A DNA stretch of 64,000 nucleotides from JAKVCB01 sp965243695 (GTDB lineage Bacteria; Planctomycetota; Planctomycetia; Pirellulales; Lacipirellulaceae): the NCBI GenBank assembly GCA_965243695.1, contig CBDEWC010000045.1:248001-312000 (forward strand), given 5' to 3'. Position numbers and translations under genes: made by a program. The notes beneath the pieces are model-generated. The model had not been told where the DNA came from. It worked only from the letters and a program-made list of their open reading frames with translations, and ran no database searches. Shown piece after piece: positions 10,510 through 18,087 of the stretch (within the stretch, counting starts at the first letter, position 1; every line of letters begins with the position of its first letter).

Positions 10510-10597
10510 CCGTGCCGTAGTCGCACGGCAGATCGAACCCGTCTCTTCTAGGGAAAAGCCCCCTTTACGGGGCGGTACTCCCGGTGAGACGCACCGG
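10510..10597 (+). ncRNA. Candidate structured leader RNA with alternative stems, upstream of the thioredoxin gene
   Basis: Stem 1 is a perfect hairpin, CCGTGC (10510-10515) with GCACGG (10523-10528). Stem 2 pairs CGTCTC (10540-10545) with GAGACG (10586-10591) and encloses GGG/CCC (10551-10553 with 10580-10582) and a hairpin GCCCC/GGGGC (10558-10562 with 10569-10573). A competing hairpin pairs CCGGTG (10581-10586) with CACCGG (10592-10597) and would break stem 2. The element ends 61 nt before the thioredoxin ATG. I do not recognise a known riboswitch class. This is a hand-read prediction. Confidence 0.4.
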
Positions 10598-10658
10598 ACC
10601 TGCTGTCAATTTGGCGGCCAATTTTCAAGCCACAATCGCTTTGGTCGGAGAGTGACGA

Positions 10659-11225
10659 ATGCATTTACGAAACCTGGCACCACCCCGTTTTCGCCGGGGA
10701 AAAACCTCTGGGCAGTCGTTGTGGATCCTGCTGGCAGTGGTGCTGCTGGGTGTGGTGGTGGCCCGTCGGTTTTTCAATTCCGACGACCTGGCTTCGACCT
10801 CGATGGGCAATCACATGCCAAAGCTTAAGGTTGCCGGCTGGCTGAATACCGACCAGCCACCGACCAACCAGTCGCTGATGGGCAGCGTAGTGCTGATCGA
10901 TTGCTGGGCCACCTGGTGCCCGCCCTGCCGAAAAAAAATGCCGGGCCTGATCGAGCTCCGCGATCGCTTCCGTGACCAGGGAGTTGTTGTGTTGGGCCTA
11001 ACTCCTGAAGACCGCAGTGACCTGCCAGCGGTAACGAAGTATCTCGACACCATGCCTCAACTCAACTGGCCCATTGGCTATGGGGCCCAAACCATGTTTG
11101 AAAAATTTGGGGTTCGGGGAATACCGACGCTAATCGTGCTGGATCGACAAGGCACGATTGTCTCGCAGGGGCACAGCCTCAAAGAAGCCGAAAATGCGCT
11201 AATCGAAACTTTGGCGCGAGGCTGA
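10659..11225 (+). CDS. Membrane-anchored TlpA/ResA-type thioredoxin-like protein
   Basis: A 188-residue protein with a basic N-terminus and an uncleaved-looking hydrophobic segment (residues about 21-36), followed by a thioredoxin domain. The active site is WCPPC (Cys87, Cys90), the motif usual in TlpA/ResA-type proteins. The cis-proline strand GIPTLIVLD follows at 154-162 (Pro156). It is expected to be a periplasmic or exoplasmic thiol-disulfide reductase that supports cytochrome c maturation or redox repair of exported proteins. The start is supported by GGAG at 10647-10650, 8 nt before the ATG. It follows a structured leader and converges with the transglutaminase gene. Confidence 0.85.
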   Translation: MHLRNLAPPRFRRGKTSGQSLWILLAVVLLGVVVARRFFNSDDLASTSMGNHMPKLKVAGWLNTDQPPTNQSLMGSVVLIDCWATWCPPCRKKMPGLIELRDRFRDQGVVVLGLTPEDRSDLPAVTKYLDTMPQLNWPIGYGAQTMFEKFGVRGIPTLIVLDRQGTIVSQGHSLKEAENALIETLARG

Positions 11226-11263
11226 TCGTCCCCCAGCCCATCGGGGCACACCCTTGGCGACTT

Positions 11264-12229
11264 TTAAAATTGTTCGCGAATATACTGCACCTTGGGGGTC
11301 CGCGCGCCGGGCGTTGGCACACCGATGAGATAATCGGACGCGTAACGGAGCCATTCTTTGGGCCGCTCGGGGACTCGAAACTTGTCCCCTTTTTGCAGCA
11401 CAATTCGCGCAAGTGGCATCTCGCCAAAGGCCCTTGAGCCGGCCGACTCGCACGGATACCAGCTCCCCTGTTTGTCGTCATGAAGCAGGTAAAACTCGGG
11501 GAAGCAGTGTCCGTCGACCCACACCATGCGGGCAGGAATTTTGCTCGATCGGCAAAGAGCAATAAACAGCGCGCTACGTCCCTGGCAATCGCCAAAGCCA
11601 TCACGCAGGGTATCGACGGCACTTTTATCAGGCCCCTCAACATAACGGGCCGTTTCCAGCACCCGGTCGTAGAGCGCTTCGATACGCTGCCAATCGGTGG
11701 CGTCCTCGGGCATCCCGTCAAGGACTTCCCGGGCCAGAGACCGAACCTGATTGTGCCGAACCTCAATGTAGGGGCTGCCATTGATAAACCGGCGCAAACT
11801 GCCGGTCACGCGGGCCGGGATCTTGAGCTCGGAAGTGGACTGTGGGGGAAGGATGGGGCGAGGCTTCACTTCGAAAGTCACAATGGCATGGGCCACGGCC
11901 CCGTCGGGCAGGAAGGGAATCTCAATCAGCATTTGGCGTGCCCCGCCCTGCAGGATCCGATACGAAACGCTGTCGACCTGGCTGGAAAAATCTTCTTCCA
12001 GAATGTTCACCTCTTGCTCAGGGCACTCAAAGGGCACCGCAACCATTGCCTTGATGTTGCGACAAACCCCCCCTCGCGAAGTGACTTTAGCCCCCACGCG
12101 GTAATGAATCGGTTCGGGCTCACCAAAGCGAACGCCAAACTTCGGGGCCTCTTCTTCGGCAATCTGACCTGCTGCCGAGGCCACCAGTGCCAGCACAAAA
12201 AAAACGGCAATGCGAGACGTGTAACGCAT
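11264..12229 (-). CDS. Exported transglutaminase-like (papain-fold) protein
   Basis: I start at ATG 12229 (321 residues), because the residues that follow, RYTSRIAVFFVLALVASAAG, form a good signal peptide; an ATG at 12265 would add 12 residues. The transglutaminase core is seen as GFGDCQGRSALFIALCR (Cys215) and VDGHCFPEFYLL (His241). The third catalytic position, normally Asp after a Trp-containing strand, reads SWYPCES, so it may be Glu261. Such proteins act as cysteine proteases or amidases in the envelope. The domain occupies residues 160-275; the N-terminal 150 residues look like a beta-rich domain. Substrate unknown. Confidence 0.75.
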   Translation of the reverse strand: MRYTSRIAVFFVLALVASAAGQIAEEEAPKFGVRFGEPEPIHYRVGAKVTSRGGVCRNIKAMVAVPFECPEQEVNILEEDFSSQVDSVSYRILQGGARQMLIEIPFLPDGAVAHAIVTFEVKPRPILPPQSTSELKIPARVTGSLRRFINGSPYIEVRHNQVRSLAREVLDGMPEDATDWQRIEALYDRVLETARYVEGPDKSAVDTLRDGFGDCQGRSALFIALCRSSKIPARMVWVDGHCFPEFYLLHDDKQGSWYPCESAGSRAFGEMPLARIVLQKGDKFRVPERPKEWLRYASDYLIGVPTPGARTPKVQYIREQF

Positions 12230-12399
12230 GGTGACCAGTGATCCAGAAAAAGGAAGGTTCTTCATTTATTGTAGCCCGATTTTTCCGTGACCGGCGGAAA
12301 AATCCAAGCCTCCGCTGCAAGGCTAAAAGTGAACGATCACCTTGAAGTCGTGCTTCCTTTAACCGGACGGGCCTCACGGGCCCACCGCGCAATGACAAA

Positions 12400-12438
12400 C
12401 CCCACACGACTGCGTCAGGACTGCACAATCGTGTGGGG
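12400..12438 (-). terminator. Strong hairpin, likely terminator of the Cys-rich lipoprotein gene
   Basis: CCCCACACGA (12400-12409) and TCGTGTGGGG (12429-12438) are a perfect 10-bp inverted repeat around a 19-nt loop. Read on the minus strand it lies about 130 nt after the lipoprotein stop codon and is followed by GTTTGTCATT. The rest of the 12266-12566 interval holds no convincing gene. Confidence 0.55.
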
Positions 12439-12566
12439 CAGAGTCATCAAGGTTGACCCAACATGAGGCCAACCTTGGTTGGTACACTTTGGCTGCCCGA
12501 ATCGGGGGAGGGCGATTTTTTCGCGCAGCGCCCGAAGCGTACCCTTGGGGTATTACTGGTGAATCG

Positions 12567-13226
12567 TTACTCGTCGATAGGGGTAGGGTCTAGTTCGTTG
12601 GTTAAAGGTGCGGCCGCAGGGGCTCCTTCATAGACGGTACCAACCTCACTGTTGGTCATTCCTGAGGGGCAATTGCATCCGACAGGAGATCCGGAATCGT
12701 AAAATACGCTGGGCCCACAGCCGCTGGGGCCACCACCACAGGGAGCACCACCACAGGGATCACCACCACAGGGACTACACTCATAGCACGGGGGACAACA
12801 ACCACTGGGGTAGCAGGTTTGACAACCATTGATCACATACGGCACGCACTGCTGGGGCACGCACTGCTGAGGCATGCACTGCTGGGGAATACACTGCTGA
12901 GGCACGCACTGCTGGGGCATCACGACTTGTTGGGGAACCATTACCGGGACTTGTTGGGGCATCATTGCCGGCGGAGCAGCAACCACGGGAACCGGGGCGG
13001 CAACAGCTTGCGGCGGACCTGCGGCATAGGTCGCTGCCGGAGCGGCATAAACCGGAGCGGCCATTGCAGCCATGTTTTGGTTGCAATGGGCACCTCGAAA
13101 ACACCAGTCACGCAATCTCTTGCAACAATTGCAGGTCGCGAAATTGGCACATTCCGTGCAACTGGTGCATCCCGACATGCTGGTTGCTAGTACCATGACG
13201 GCCAATAAAACCAGCAATTTCTTCAT
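12567..13226 (-). CDS. Cys/Gln/Pro-rich lipoprotein
   Basis: I start at ATG 13226 (219 residues), which directly gives MKKLLVLLAVMVLATSMSGC, a lipoprotein signal with lipobox MSGC. GGAG lies about 8 nt before the ATG. Upstream in-frame codons to 13505 look non-coding. The mature protein is unusual: Cys clusters (CTSCTECANFATCNCC), an Ala/Pro/Met/Gln-rich middle, five QQC repeats of about four residues, then CGG-type repeats (CGGDPCGGAPCGG) and an acidic tail. The abundant Cys suggests disulfide cross-linking in the cell envelope, or metal binding. I recognise no named family; similar Cys-rich proteins are common in planctomycetes. The matching DNA tandem repeats lie at about 12720-12775 and 12840-12925. 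Confidence 0.7.
   Translation of the reverse strand: MKKLLVLLAVMVLATSMSGCTSCTECANFATCNCCKRLRDWCFRGAHCNQNMAAMAAPVYAAPAATYAAGPPQAVAAPVPVVAAPPAMMPQQVPVMVPQQVVMPQQCVPQQCIPQQCMPQQCVPQQCVPYVINGCQTCYPSGCCPPCYECSPCGGDPCGGAPCGGGPSGCGPSVFYDSGSPVGCNCPSGMTNSEVGTVYEGAPAAAPLTNELDPTPIDE
12840..12925 (-). repeat. In-frame 15-bp-type tandem repeats encoding PQQC units
   Basis: The motif GCACTGCTGGGGC and close variants recur every 15 to 18 bp. They encode the QQC-containing repeats of the lipoprotein. Such repeats can change number by slippage. Confidence 0.6.
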
Positions 13227-13611
13227 CGTTCTATCTCCACGGGAGGGGACCACAGCGCGTTGGGCAACTGCTTCGTTGGAGGGAATCTGCTTCGTCGGAA
13301 GGATCTGAGTATTACCCAGATATAACAGGTAGGTTGGTTGGCTCATCTCCTGGGGAGACAGAGCGGCGGGCCAGAGAACTCTACCCCACCTCTGGCGATG
13401 TGCAAATTCAACACGATAATTTTTTTCAACATCGAGCCGACTCGAACGTTGAAAAGATGCTAATATTTTGCAACCAGGCGTACAGACTTTGCCACACATT
13501 GCCAAAACTGTACGATCCCGCCCAATTCAACGGCCAATCTAGCCCCCATGCGCTGGCCCAACCGTCCCTTCCCACAAGCGTCCTCCCTCAAATAGTATGA
13601 GACTTTGAGTC
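13227..13611. other. Intergenic region between divergent genes
   Basis: No convincing gene. The one visible structure is an interrupted dyad at 13425-13453, TTCAAC-x-TCGAG against CTCGA-xx-GTTGAA, with a CCGA loop and a T-run before it on the plus strand. It lies about 200 bp upstream of the lipoprotein start and could be an operator, but nothing confirms this. Confidence 0.35.
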
Positions 13612-14706
13612 ATGACGACCCGCATAGTCCCACCGGACGACCCCTATCCCTACAACGCGCAGCAGCAAAAGAACCTCAGAAATCCAATGTTGCGACAACC
13701 GGTTCTTTGGATCGCACTGTTCACGCTCCTGCTTTCGATCCGCCATACCGCCTTAGGCACTGCGGTTCCGCAGCGCGAAGAAGCGGTATCCCCAGCAGCA
13801 GCCCCAGCCCAGACCCCAGCCACCTTTGGCGGGGTTCGCGTCGATGACCAAATTGTGCTGATCAGTTCCCGGCCTGTTGGGTGCTCATGCGACCCAGACA
13901 CGTTGATGTCGGGCCTAAAATGCCAACGCTGCGTGGTTTCTGCAGAGAGTTGCCGACACCATTGGGACGACGTCGATCTGCTGGAGGTGCTTCAGGAAAA
14001 TAATCCTGCGATTCGGACAGTCTTTTTTGTCCACGGCAATCAAATTTCGGCGGGACAGGACAAACAACAAGGCTTGACCGTCTATCGCCGCATGATGCGT
14101 TGTGCAGATGCAAATCGGCCAATTCGATTCATTATTTTTTCCTGGCCTTCGGCTAAAATCAGCGGTCCCTTGCGGGATATCCGCGTCAAAGCAGCGCGCA
14201 CCCGCCCGGTCGGTTGCCAGTTGGCCTGGGTTTTGGACCAAATCCCTGGCGACGTGCCACTCGGGCTGATCGGCTATAGCTTTGGCGCCCGCGTGGTCAC
14301 CGGGGCACTCCACCTGCTGGGTGGTGGAAACTTGGGCAAACTTACTTTGGAAAAACGAGCCCATCCAGAGCGTGCTCCCGTAAGAGTCGTGCTGATCGCA
14401 GCAGCCAGTAATGCAAACTGGCTAGGTCCAGGACGGTACCACGGTCAGGCAATGACTCAAATCGACAAAATGCTGTCCATCAACAACCGATCCGACATTG
14501 CAATGCGTTGGTACGGCCTTTCGACCCGTAATGGAAACCCTCAAGCGATGGGACTTTGTGGTCCCACCTGCCTTGGGCCCCAGCGGCAGAAAGTCCACAA
14601 TCGCGACGTCAGCCGTTATGTCGGGTCCAGTCACGACGAATATCGTTACCTGTCCGTACCTGGTGTCTCCTGTCAGTTGTGGAACTATACAACCTGGGCA
14701 GAATAA
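13612..14706 (+). CDS. Alpha/beta-hydrolase fold protein, exported
   Basis: A 364-residue protein. The fold is indicated by an oxyanion strand TVFFVHGNQ (136-144) and the nucleophile elbow GYSFGA (Ser223), with SSHDEY near the C-terminus a possible catalytic His. The N-terminus could begin at Met26 (ATG 13687), which would give a standard signal peptide (LRQPVLWIALFTLLLSIRHTALG); the longer start has the same hydrophobic stretch further in. Five Cys at 91-114 form a possible metal or disulfide knot just before the core. It resembles the DUF900-type esterases of unknown substrate. The aminotransferase gene follows after 125 bp. Confidence 0.7.
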   Translation: MTTRIVPPDDPYPYNAQQQKNLRNPMLRQPVLWIALFTLLLSIRHTALGTAVPQREEAVSPAAAPAQTPATFGGVRVDDQIVLISSRPVGCSCDPDTLMSGLKCQRCVVSAESCRHHWDDVDLLEVLQENNPAIRTVFFVHGNQISAGQDKQQGLTVYRRMMRCADANRPIRFIIFSWPSAKISGPLRDIRVKAARTRPVGCQLAWVLDQIPGDVPLGLIGYSFGARVVTGALHLLGGGNLGKLTLEKRAHPERAPVRVVLIAAASNANWLGPGRYHGQAMTQIDKMLSINNRSDIAMRWYGLSTRNGNPQAMGLCGPTCLGPQRQKVHNRDVSRYVGSSHDEYRYLSVPGVSCQLWNYTTWAE

Positions 14707-14831
14707 ACTCGCAGCCAGGTGTACCCGTTCGAGCGGGAAGAGGCTCCCTTTTCGATGGTCCCACCGCAACCCGGCAACGATCCACAATTGCCCACTGGCA
14801 GAGATCAAGCGGTCATCTCATACTGGACAGG

Positions 14832-15737
14832 ATGATTGCAGAAGTCGCGTATCTGAATGGCGCCTGGATCCCAGGGGACAAACTGACCCTCCCCATTGAC
14901 GACCTTGGCTTTACGCTGGGCACCACCGTTGTCGAGCGACTCCGCACGTTCCACGGCAAGCCTTTTCGGCAACAGGCACATCTGGAAAGAATGCGACGAT
15001 CGCTGGAGATTGTCGGGATTGAAGCCTCTGAAGTCATCAACGCCTTGGAGGAAATTCTCGCCGAATGTGCGCGTCGCAATCGCCCCCATTTAGACGAGGC
15101 TGATGACCTGGCGATCATCGCATTGGTCACGCCTTCACCCCTTGGCAACCAACCTGCAACGGTCTGCGTGTATGCGGAGCCGTTGCAATTTAGCACCTGG
15201 GCCGACGCTTTCTCTACAGGTGTGTCGGCATGGATTAGCGACGTACGTCAGGTTCCCACCAACTGCTGGCCTGCAGAATTAAAATGCCGCAGCCGCATGC
15301 ACTACTTCCTGGCCGATCTGGCTGTCCGAAAGCAAGCCCCCGGCAATCGGGCCATCATGCTTGATCAAGAGGGCTACATCGCAGAATCCACAAACGCCAA
15401 CCTCCTGATTTATAACCCACTCGAAGGACTGATTTCTCCGCCACGTGACCGGATTCTTCAAGGGGTAACCCTGGCGGTGATTGAGGAACTGGCCGCCGCC
15501 GAAGGTCTTCCCGTTCGCGAGCAACTCTTTACGCCAGAGGAATTATGCGCAGCGGATGAAGTCTTACTTTTAAGCACCTCCATTTGCCTGTTGCCAGTGA
15601 CCGGCTGCAACAACCAACCTATCGGTACCGGAACCCCGGGCAAGGTGTATCGCCAGTTGCTAGCCGCCTGGAATGACCTGGTCGGCATGGACATTGTCAC
15701 TCAGGCGGAACGCTTCGCAACGCGACCAGCTACTTGA
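14832..15737 (+). CDS. Class IV (fold type IV) PLP aminotransferase
   Basis: I start at ATG 14832 (301 residues), because the family N-terminus (YLNGAWIPGDKLTLPIDDLGFTLG) begins there; the upstream in-frame extension overlaps the hydrolase gene. The PLP lysine is Lys151 in the motif ELKCRSRMHY. The phosphate-binding region EGYIAESTNANLLI follows, and LLLSTSICLLPVTG lies near the C-terminus. The family includes branched-chain aminotransferase, D-alanine aminotransferase and 4-amino-4-deoxychorismate lyase, and I cannot separate these by reading. The ordinary catalytic residues appear present. Cytoplasmic. Confidence 0.8.
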   Translation: MIAEVAYLNGAWIPGDKLTLPIDDLGFTLGTTVVERLRTFHGKPFRQQAHLERMRRSLEIVGIEASEVINALEEILAECARRNRPHLDEADDLAIIALVTPSPLGNQPATVCVYAEPLQFSTWADAFSTGVSAWISDVRQVPTNCWPAELKCRSRMHYFLADLAVRKQAPGNRAIMLDQEGYIAESTNANLLIYNPLEGLISPPRDRILQGVTLAVIEELAAAEGLPVREQLFTPEELCAADEVLLLSTSICLLPVTGCNNQPIGTGTPGKVYRQLLAAWNDLVGMDIVTQAERFATRPAT

Positions 15738-15901
15738 AGCTAGTCCTTTTGCCGCCGTGCCGGACTGACCCTATCGAACGGGGGTTTGGCTCCCGCGGAG
15801 GTCGCACAACCGGACTTTGGTTGGGTGCTGTAGTTCACCAACAAGTGGCAGGCCCATTCGCGTTTTTGCAGAACGTGTATTTCTTCTGCGCGTGGAACTT
15901 T

Positions 15902-15976
15902 GTTTTCTAACCATGCCCGGTGAAGCGTTTTCTAACCATGCCCGGTGAAGCGTTTTCTGGACATGCCCGGTGAAGC
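15902..15976. repeat. Three tandem 25-bp repeats
   Basis: Units are 15902-15926, 15927-15951 and 15952-15976. Units 1 and 2 are identical; unit 3 differs at 3 of the central bases. Each unit carries the 14-base core ATGCCCGGTGAAGC. The period of 25 is not a multiple of 3, so the array is non-coding. It lies in the 380-bp gap before lnt, where I see no gene. Confidence 0.8.
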
Positions 15977-16117
15977 CACCGTTTTGACGAAAGTCCAAAA
16001 ACTGGTCTGGCCATCACCTGAGGCGCAACCTACGCTGGCGTCGTGTGTTCAGTCTGATTTCGTGCGTTTATCAAAACAGCATTACTTAAAACAGCGGACC
16101 CGTTAACAGCCGTTACC

Positions 16118-17944
16118 ATGATCAGTCCCTTGCGACGTGCCTTGGGTCTGGCTGCGAAAAAAATGGTCATCCCAAACGCACAACATTCCCCGGTCCCAAA
16201 CGGCGAACCTCTTTCGGCGGCAACGCCAGGCACGAAACGTGAGGACACCCACGAACCAACCGCGTGGTACCGATCAACCTTCTTGCTGGGGATTACTGGC
16301 AGCTTGATGTTGTGGCTGGCATTTCCACCCGTCGCGTGGGGATGGCTCGCTTGGCTGGCGCCGGTTCCGTGGCTGATCGTGATTCGCCGCCAATCACCTG
16401 GAAAAAGACCCTACCGTGCACTCTACGTTGCGGGACTGATGTTTTGGTTGGCGGCACTCCAATGGTTGCGTCTTCCGCATCCGGCAACTTGCATTGGCTG
16501 GTTTGCTCTGTCCGCCTATCTGGCTTGCTATCTTCCTGTTTTTGTGGGGCTGACACGGGTAGGCGTTCACCTCACCCGCCTGCCACTCTGGATTGGCGCG
16601 CCGGTCGTGTGGACAGGCTTGGAACTGCTAAGAGCGCACCTGCTGACGGGATTTTTACTGGCTGCTTTGGGGCACACCCAGGTGCAATGGCTAACTGTAC
16701 TGCAGATTAGCGACACGTTTGGTGGTTATGGTGTGAGTTTCCTAATCATGCTTGTCGCTGCGGCAATCACCACCACCCTTCCGCAAAGCTGGTGTGAGCC
16801 GACACGACCACTGACCTCGTCAACAGAAACACCCCGGAAGGTGCGTCTTGTCCCACTTGGCATCGCTGGCGCAATTATGATCGTCACGATTTGGTACGGG
16901 CATTGGCGCATTGATCAACTGGCAAAGATACAAGCGGCAGCCGGAGCAAACGATTCTCCCTACGTGGCACTTATCCAGGGCAACAGTCTGGCCACGTGGA
17001 AGTACGAACCGCACAGGCAGCAGCAAATCATGGCCGAATATACCCGTCTCTCTAAACAGGCCGTTCGCAAAGCAGACCAACAGGAGCAAGGCCAGGCGCT
17101 GGACCTGATCATTTGGCCAGAAACGATGTTTCGCACGTCGCTTGTTTCGGCCGACGACGGGTTCACGCTACCTGCTGAAACAGGGGTGACGATCGAGGAA
17201 GTGCAAACCTATGCGCCTCGTGAACTGGCTGCACTGACCAACCATTTGCAAACCGCCGTGTTGGTTGGAATTGACCGGCGGCATCTTGTTGCCTCGTCAG
17301 GTGAGCAGGAAACGCCGTTTCCCGACCTGAACGCCTACAATTCCGTGGTGCTCGCCGATAAAAATGGAGATTTGCTCGGTACTTATGACAAAGTGCACCG
17401 GGTGATGTTCGGAGAATACGTGCCGTTGGTCGGAATCGTTCCTTTTTTCGACCAGATCGCAGCCATTACCGGGGGCATTGAAGCAGGCGCCGGCCCTGTT
17501 GCAATCACCCTCGATGGAATTCGTTACGCACCCACGATCTGTTTTGAAACGGTCATCCCTCATGTCATCCGCCGCCACGTAGCAGAGTTGACCGCGGCAG
17601 GACAAAAACCAGATGTGCTGGTCAATCTCACCAACGACGCCTGGTATTGGGGGTCCAGCGCGCTGGATATGCACCTGAATTGCGGCATATTCCGGGCCAT
17701 CGAATGCCGCACGCCGCTGGCGATTGCCGCCAATGGCGGACTTTCAGCCTCCATCGATAGCTGCGGCCAGGTGCTTGCGCAAAGCCCTCGGCAAGCCACA
17801 GACGTCCTCCTCACCAAAGTGCCCCTTGATCCCCGCTCGGCCCTCTACACGACCACCGGCGACTGGTTCTCGGGAATCTGTTTGGTAGGCTGTATAGGGC
17901 TGGCTTTGGTAGGCTGTGGGCGCTGGCTGTCACGTTTTCGGTGA
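16118..17944 (+). CDS. lnt: Apolipoprotein N-acyltransferase
   Basis: A 608-residue inner-membrane enzyme that adds the third acyl chain to the N-terminal Cys of lipoproteins. After a 50-residue hydrophilic leader come about six membrane segments (residues 50-270), then an exoplasmic nitrilase-like domain (about 285-575) and a last helix (about 580-602). The catalytic triad is visible: Glu335 in IIWPETMF, Lys425 in TYDKVHRVMFGEYVP, and Cys475 in PTICFETV. It is longer than E. coli Lnt (512) mainly through the leader and insertions. The lipoprotein encoded about 3 kb upstream (13226) would be a potential substrate. No strong Shine-Dalgarno; Met16 is an alternative start. Confidence 0.92.
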   Translation: MISPLRRALGLAAKKMVIPNAQHSPVPNGEPLSAATPGTKREDTHEPTAWYRSTFLLGITGSLMLWLAFPPVAWGWLAWLAPVPWLIVIRRQSPGKRPYRALYVAGLMFWLAALQWLRLPHPATCIGWFALSAYLACYLPVFVGLTRVGVHLTRLPLWIGAPVVWTGLELLRAHLLTGFLLAALGHTQVQWLTVLQISDTFGGYGVSFLIMLVAAAITTTLPQSWCEPTRPLTSSTETPRKVRLVPLGIAGAIMIVTIWYGHWRIDQLAKIQAAAGANDSPYVALIQGNSLATWKYEPHRQQQIMAEYTRLSKQAVRKADQQEQGQALDLIIWPETMFRTSLVSADDGFTLPAETGVTIEEVQTYAPRELAALTNHLQTAVLVGIDRRHLVASSGEQETPFPDLNAYNSVVLADKNGDLLGTYDKVHRVMFGEYVPLVGIVPFFDQIAAITGGIEAGAGPVAITLDGIRYAPTICFETVIPHVIRRHVAELTAAGQKPDVLVNLTNDAWYWGSSALDMHLNCGIFRAIECRTPLAIAANGGLSASIDSCGQVLAQSPRQATDVLLTKVPLDPRSALYTTTGDWFSGICLVGCIGLALVGCGRWLSRFR

Positions 17945-18087
17945 CCCCCGATTTCTTCCCGCCACCTGGCTTGCGAACTCCCGCACACAGCTCATAACCC
18001 TATCCCCCTCGAAACCTCCGAATTCCACAAGCTGCTTGTTGAAAGTTCCCGTCGTCGGCCCGTTTCCTCCTGAAATGCATCACTCCC

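Noticed and set aside
12120..12428. Small minus-strand frame in the transglutaminase upstream region
   Set aside because: It overlaps the signal-peptide end of the transglutaminase gene and the strong hairpin, and has no motif.
14556..14831. Extended aminotransferase start at 14556
   Set aside because: It overlaps the hydrolase gene by 150 bp and the extra residues are not family-like.
15902..15976. CRISPR array
   Set aside because: Units are directly adjacent with no spacers; no cas genes in the window.
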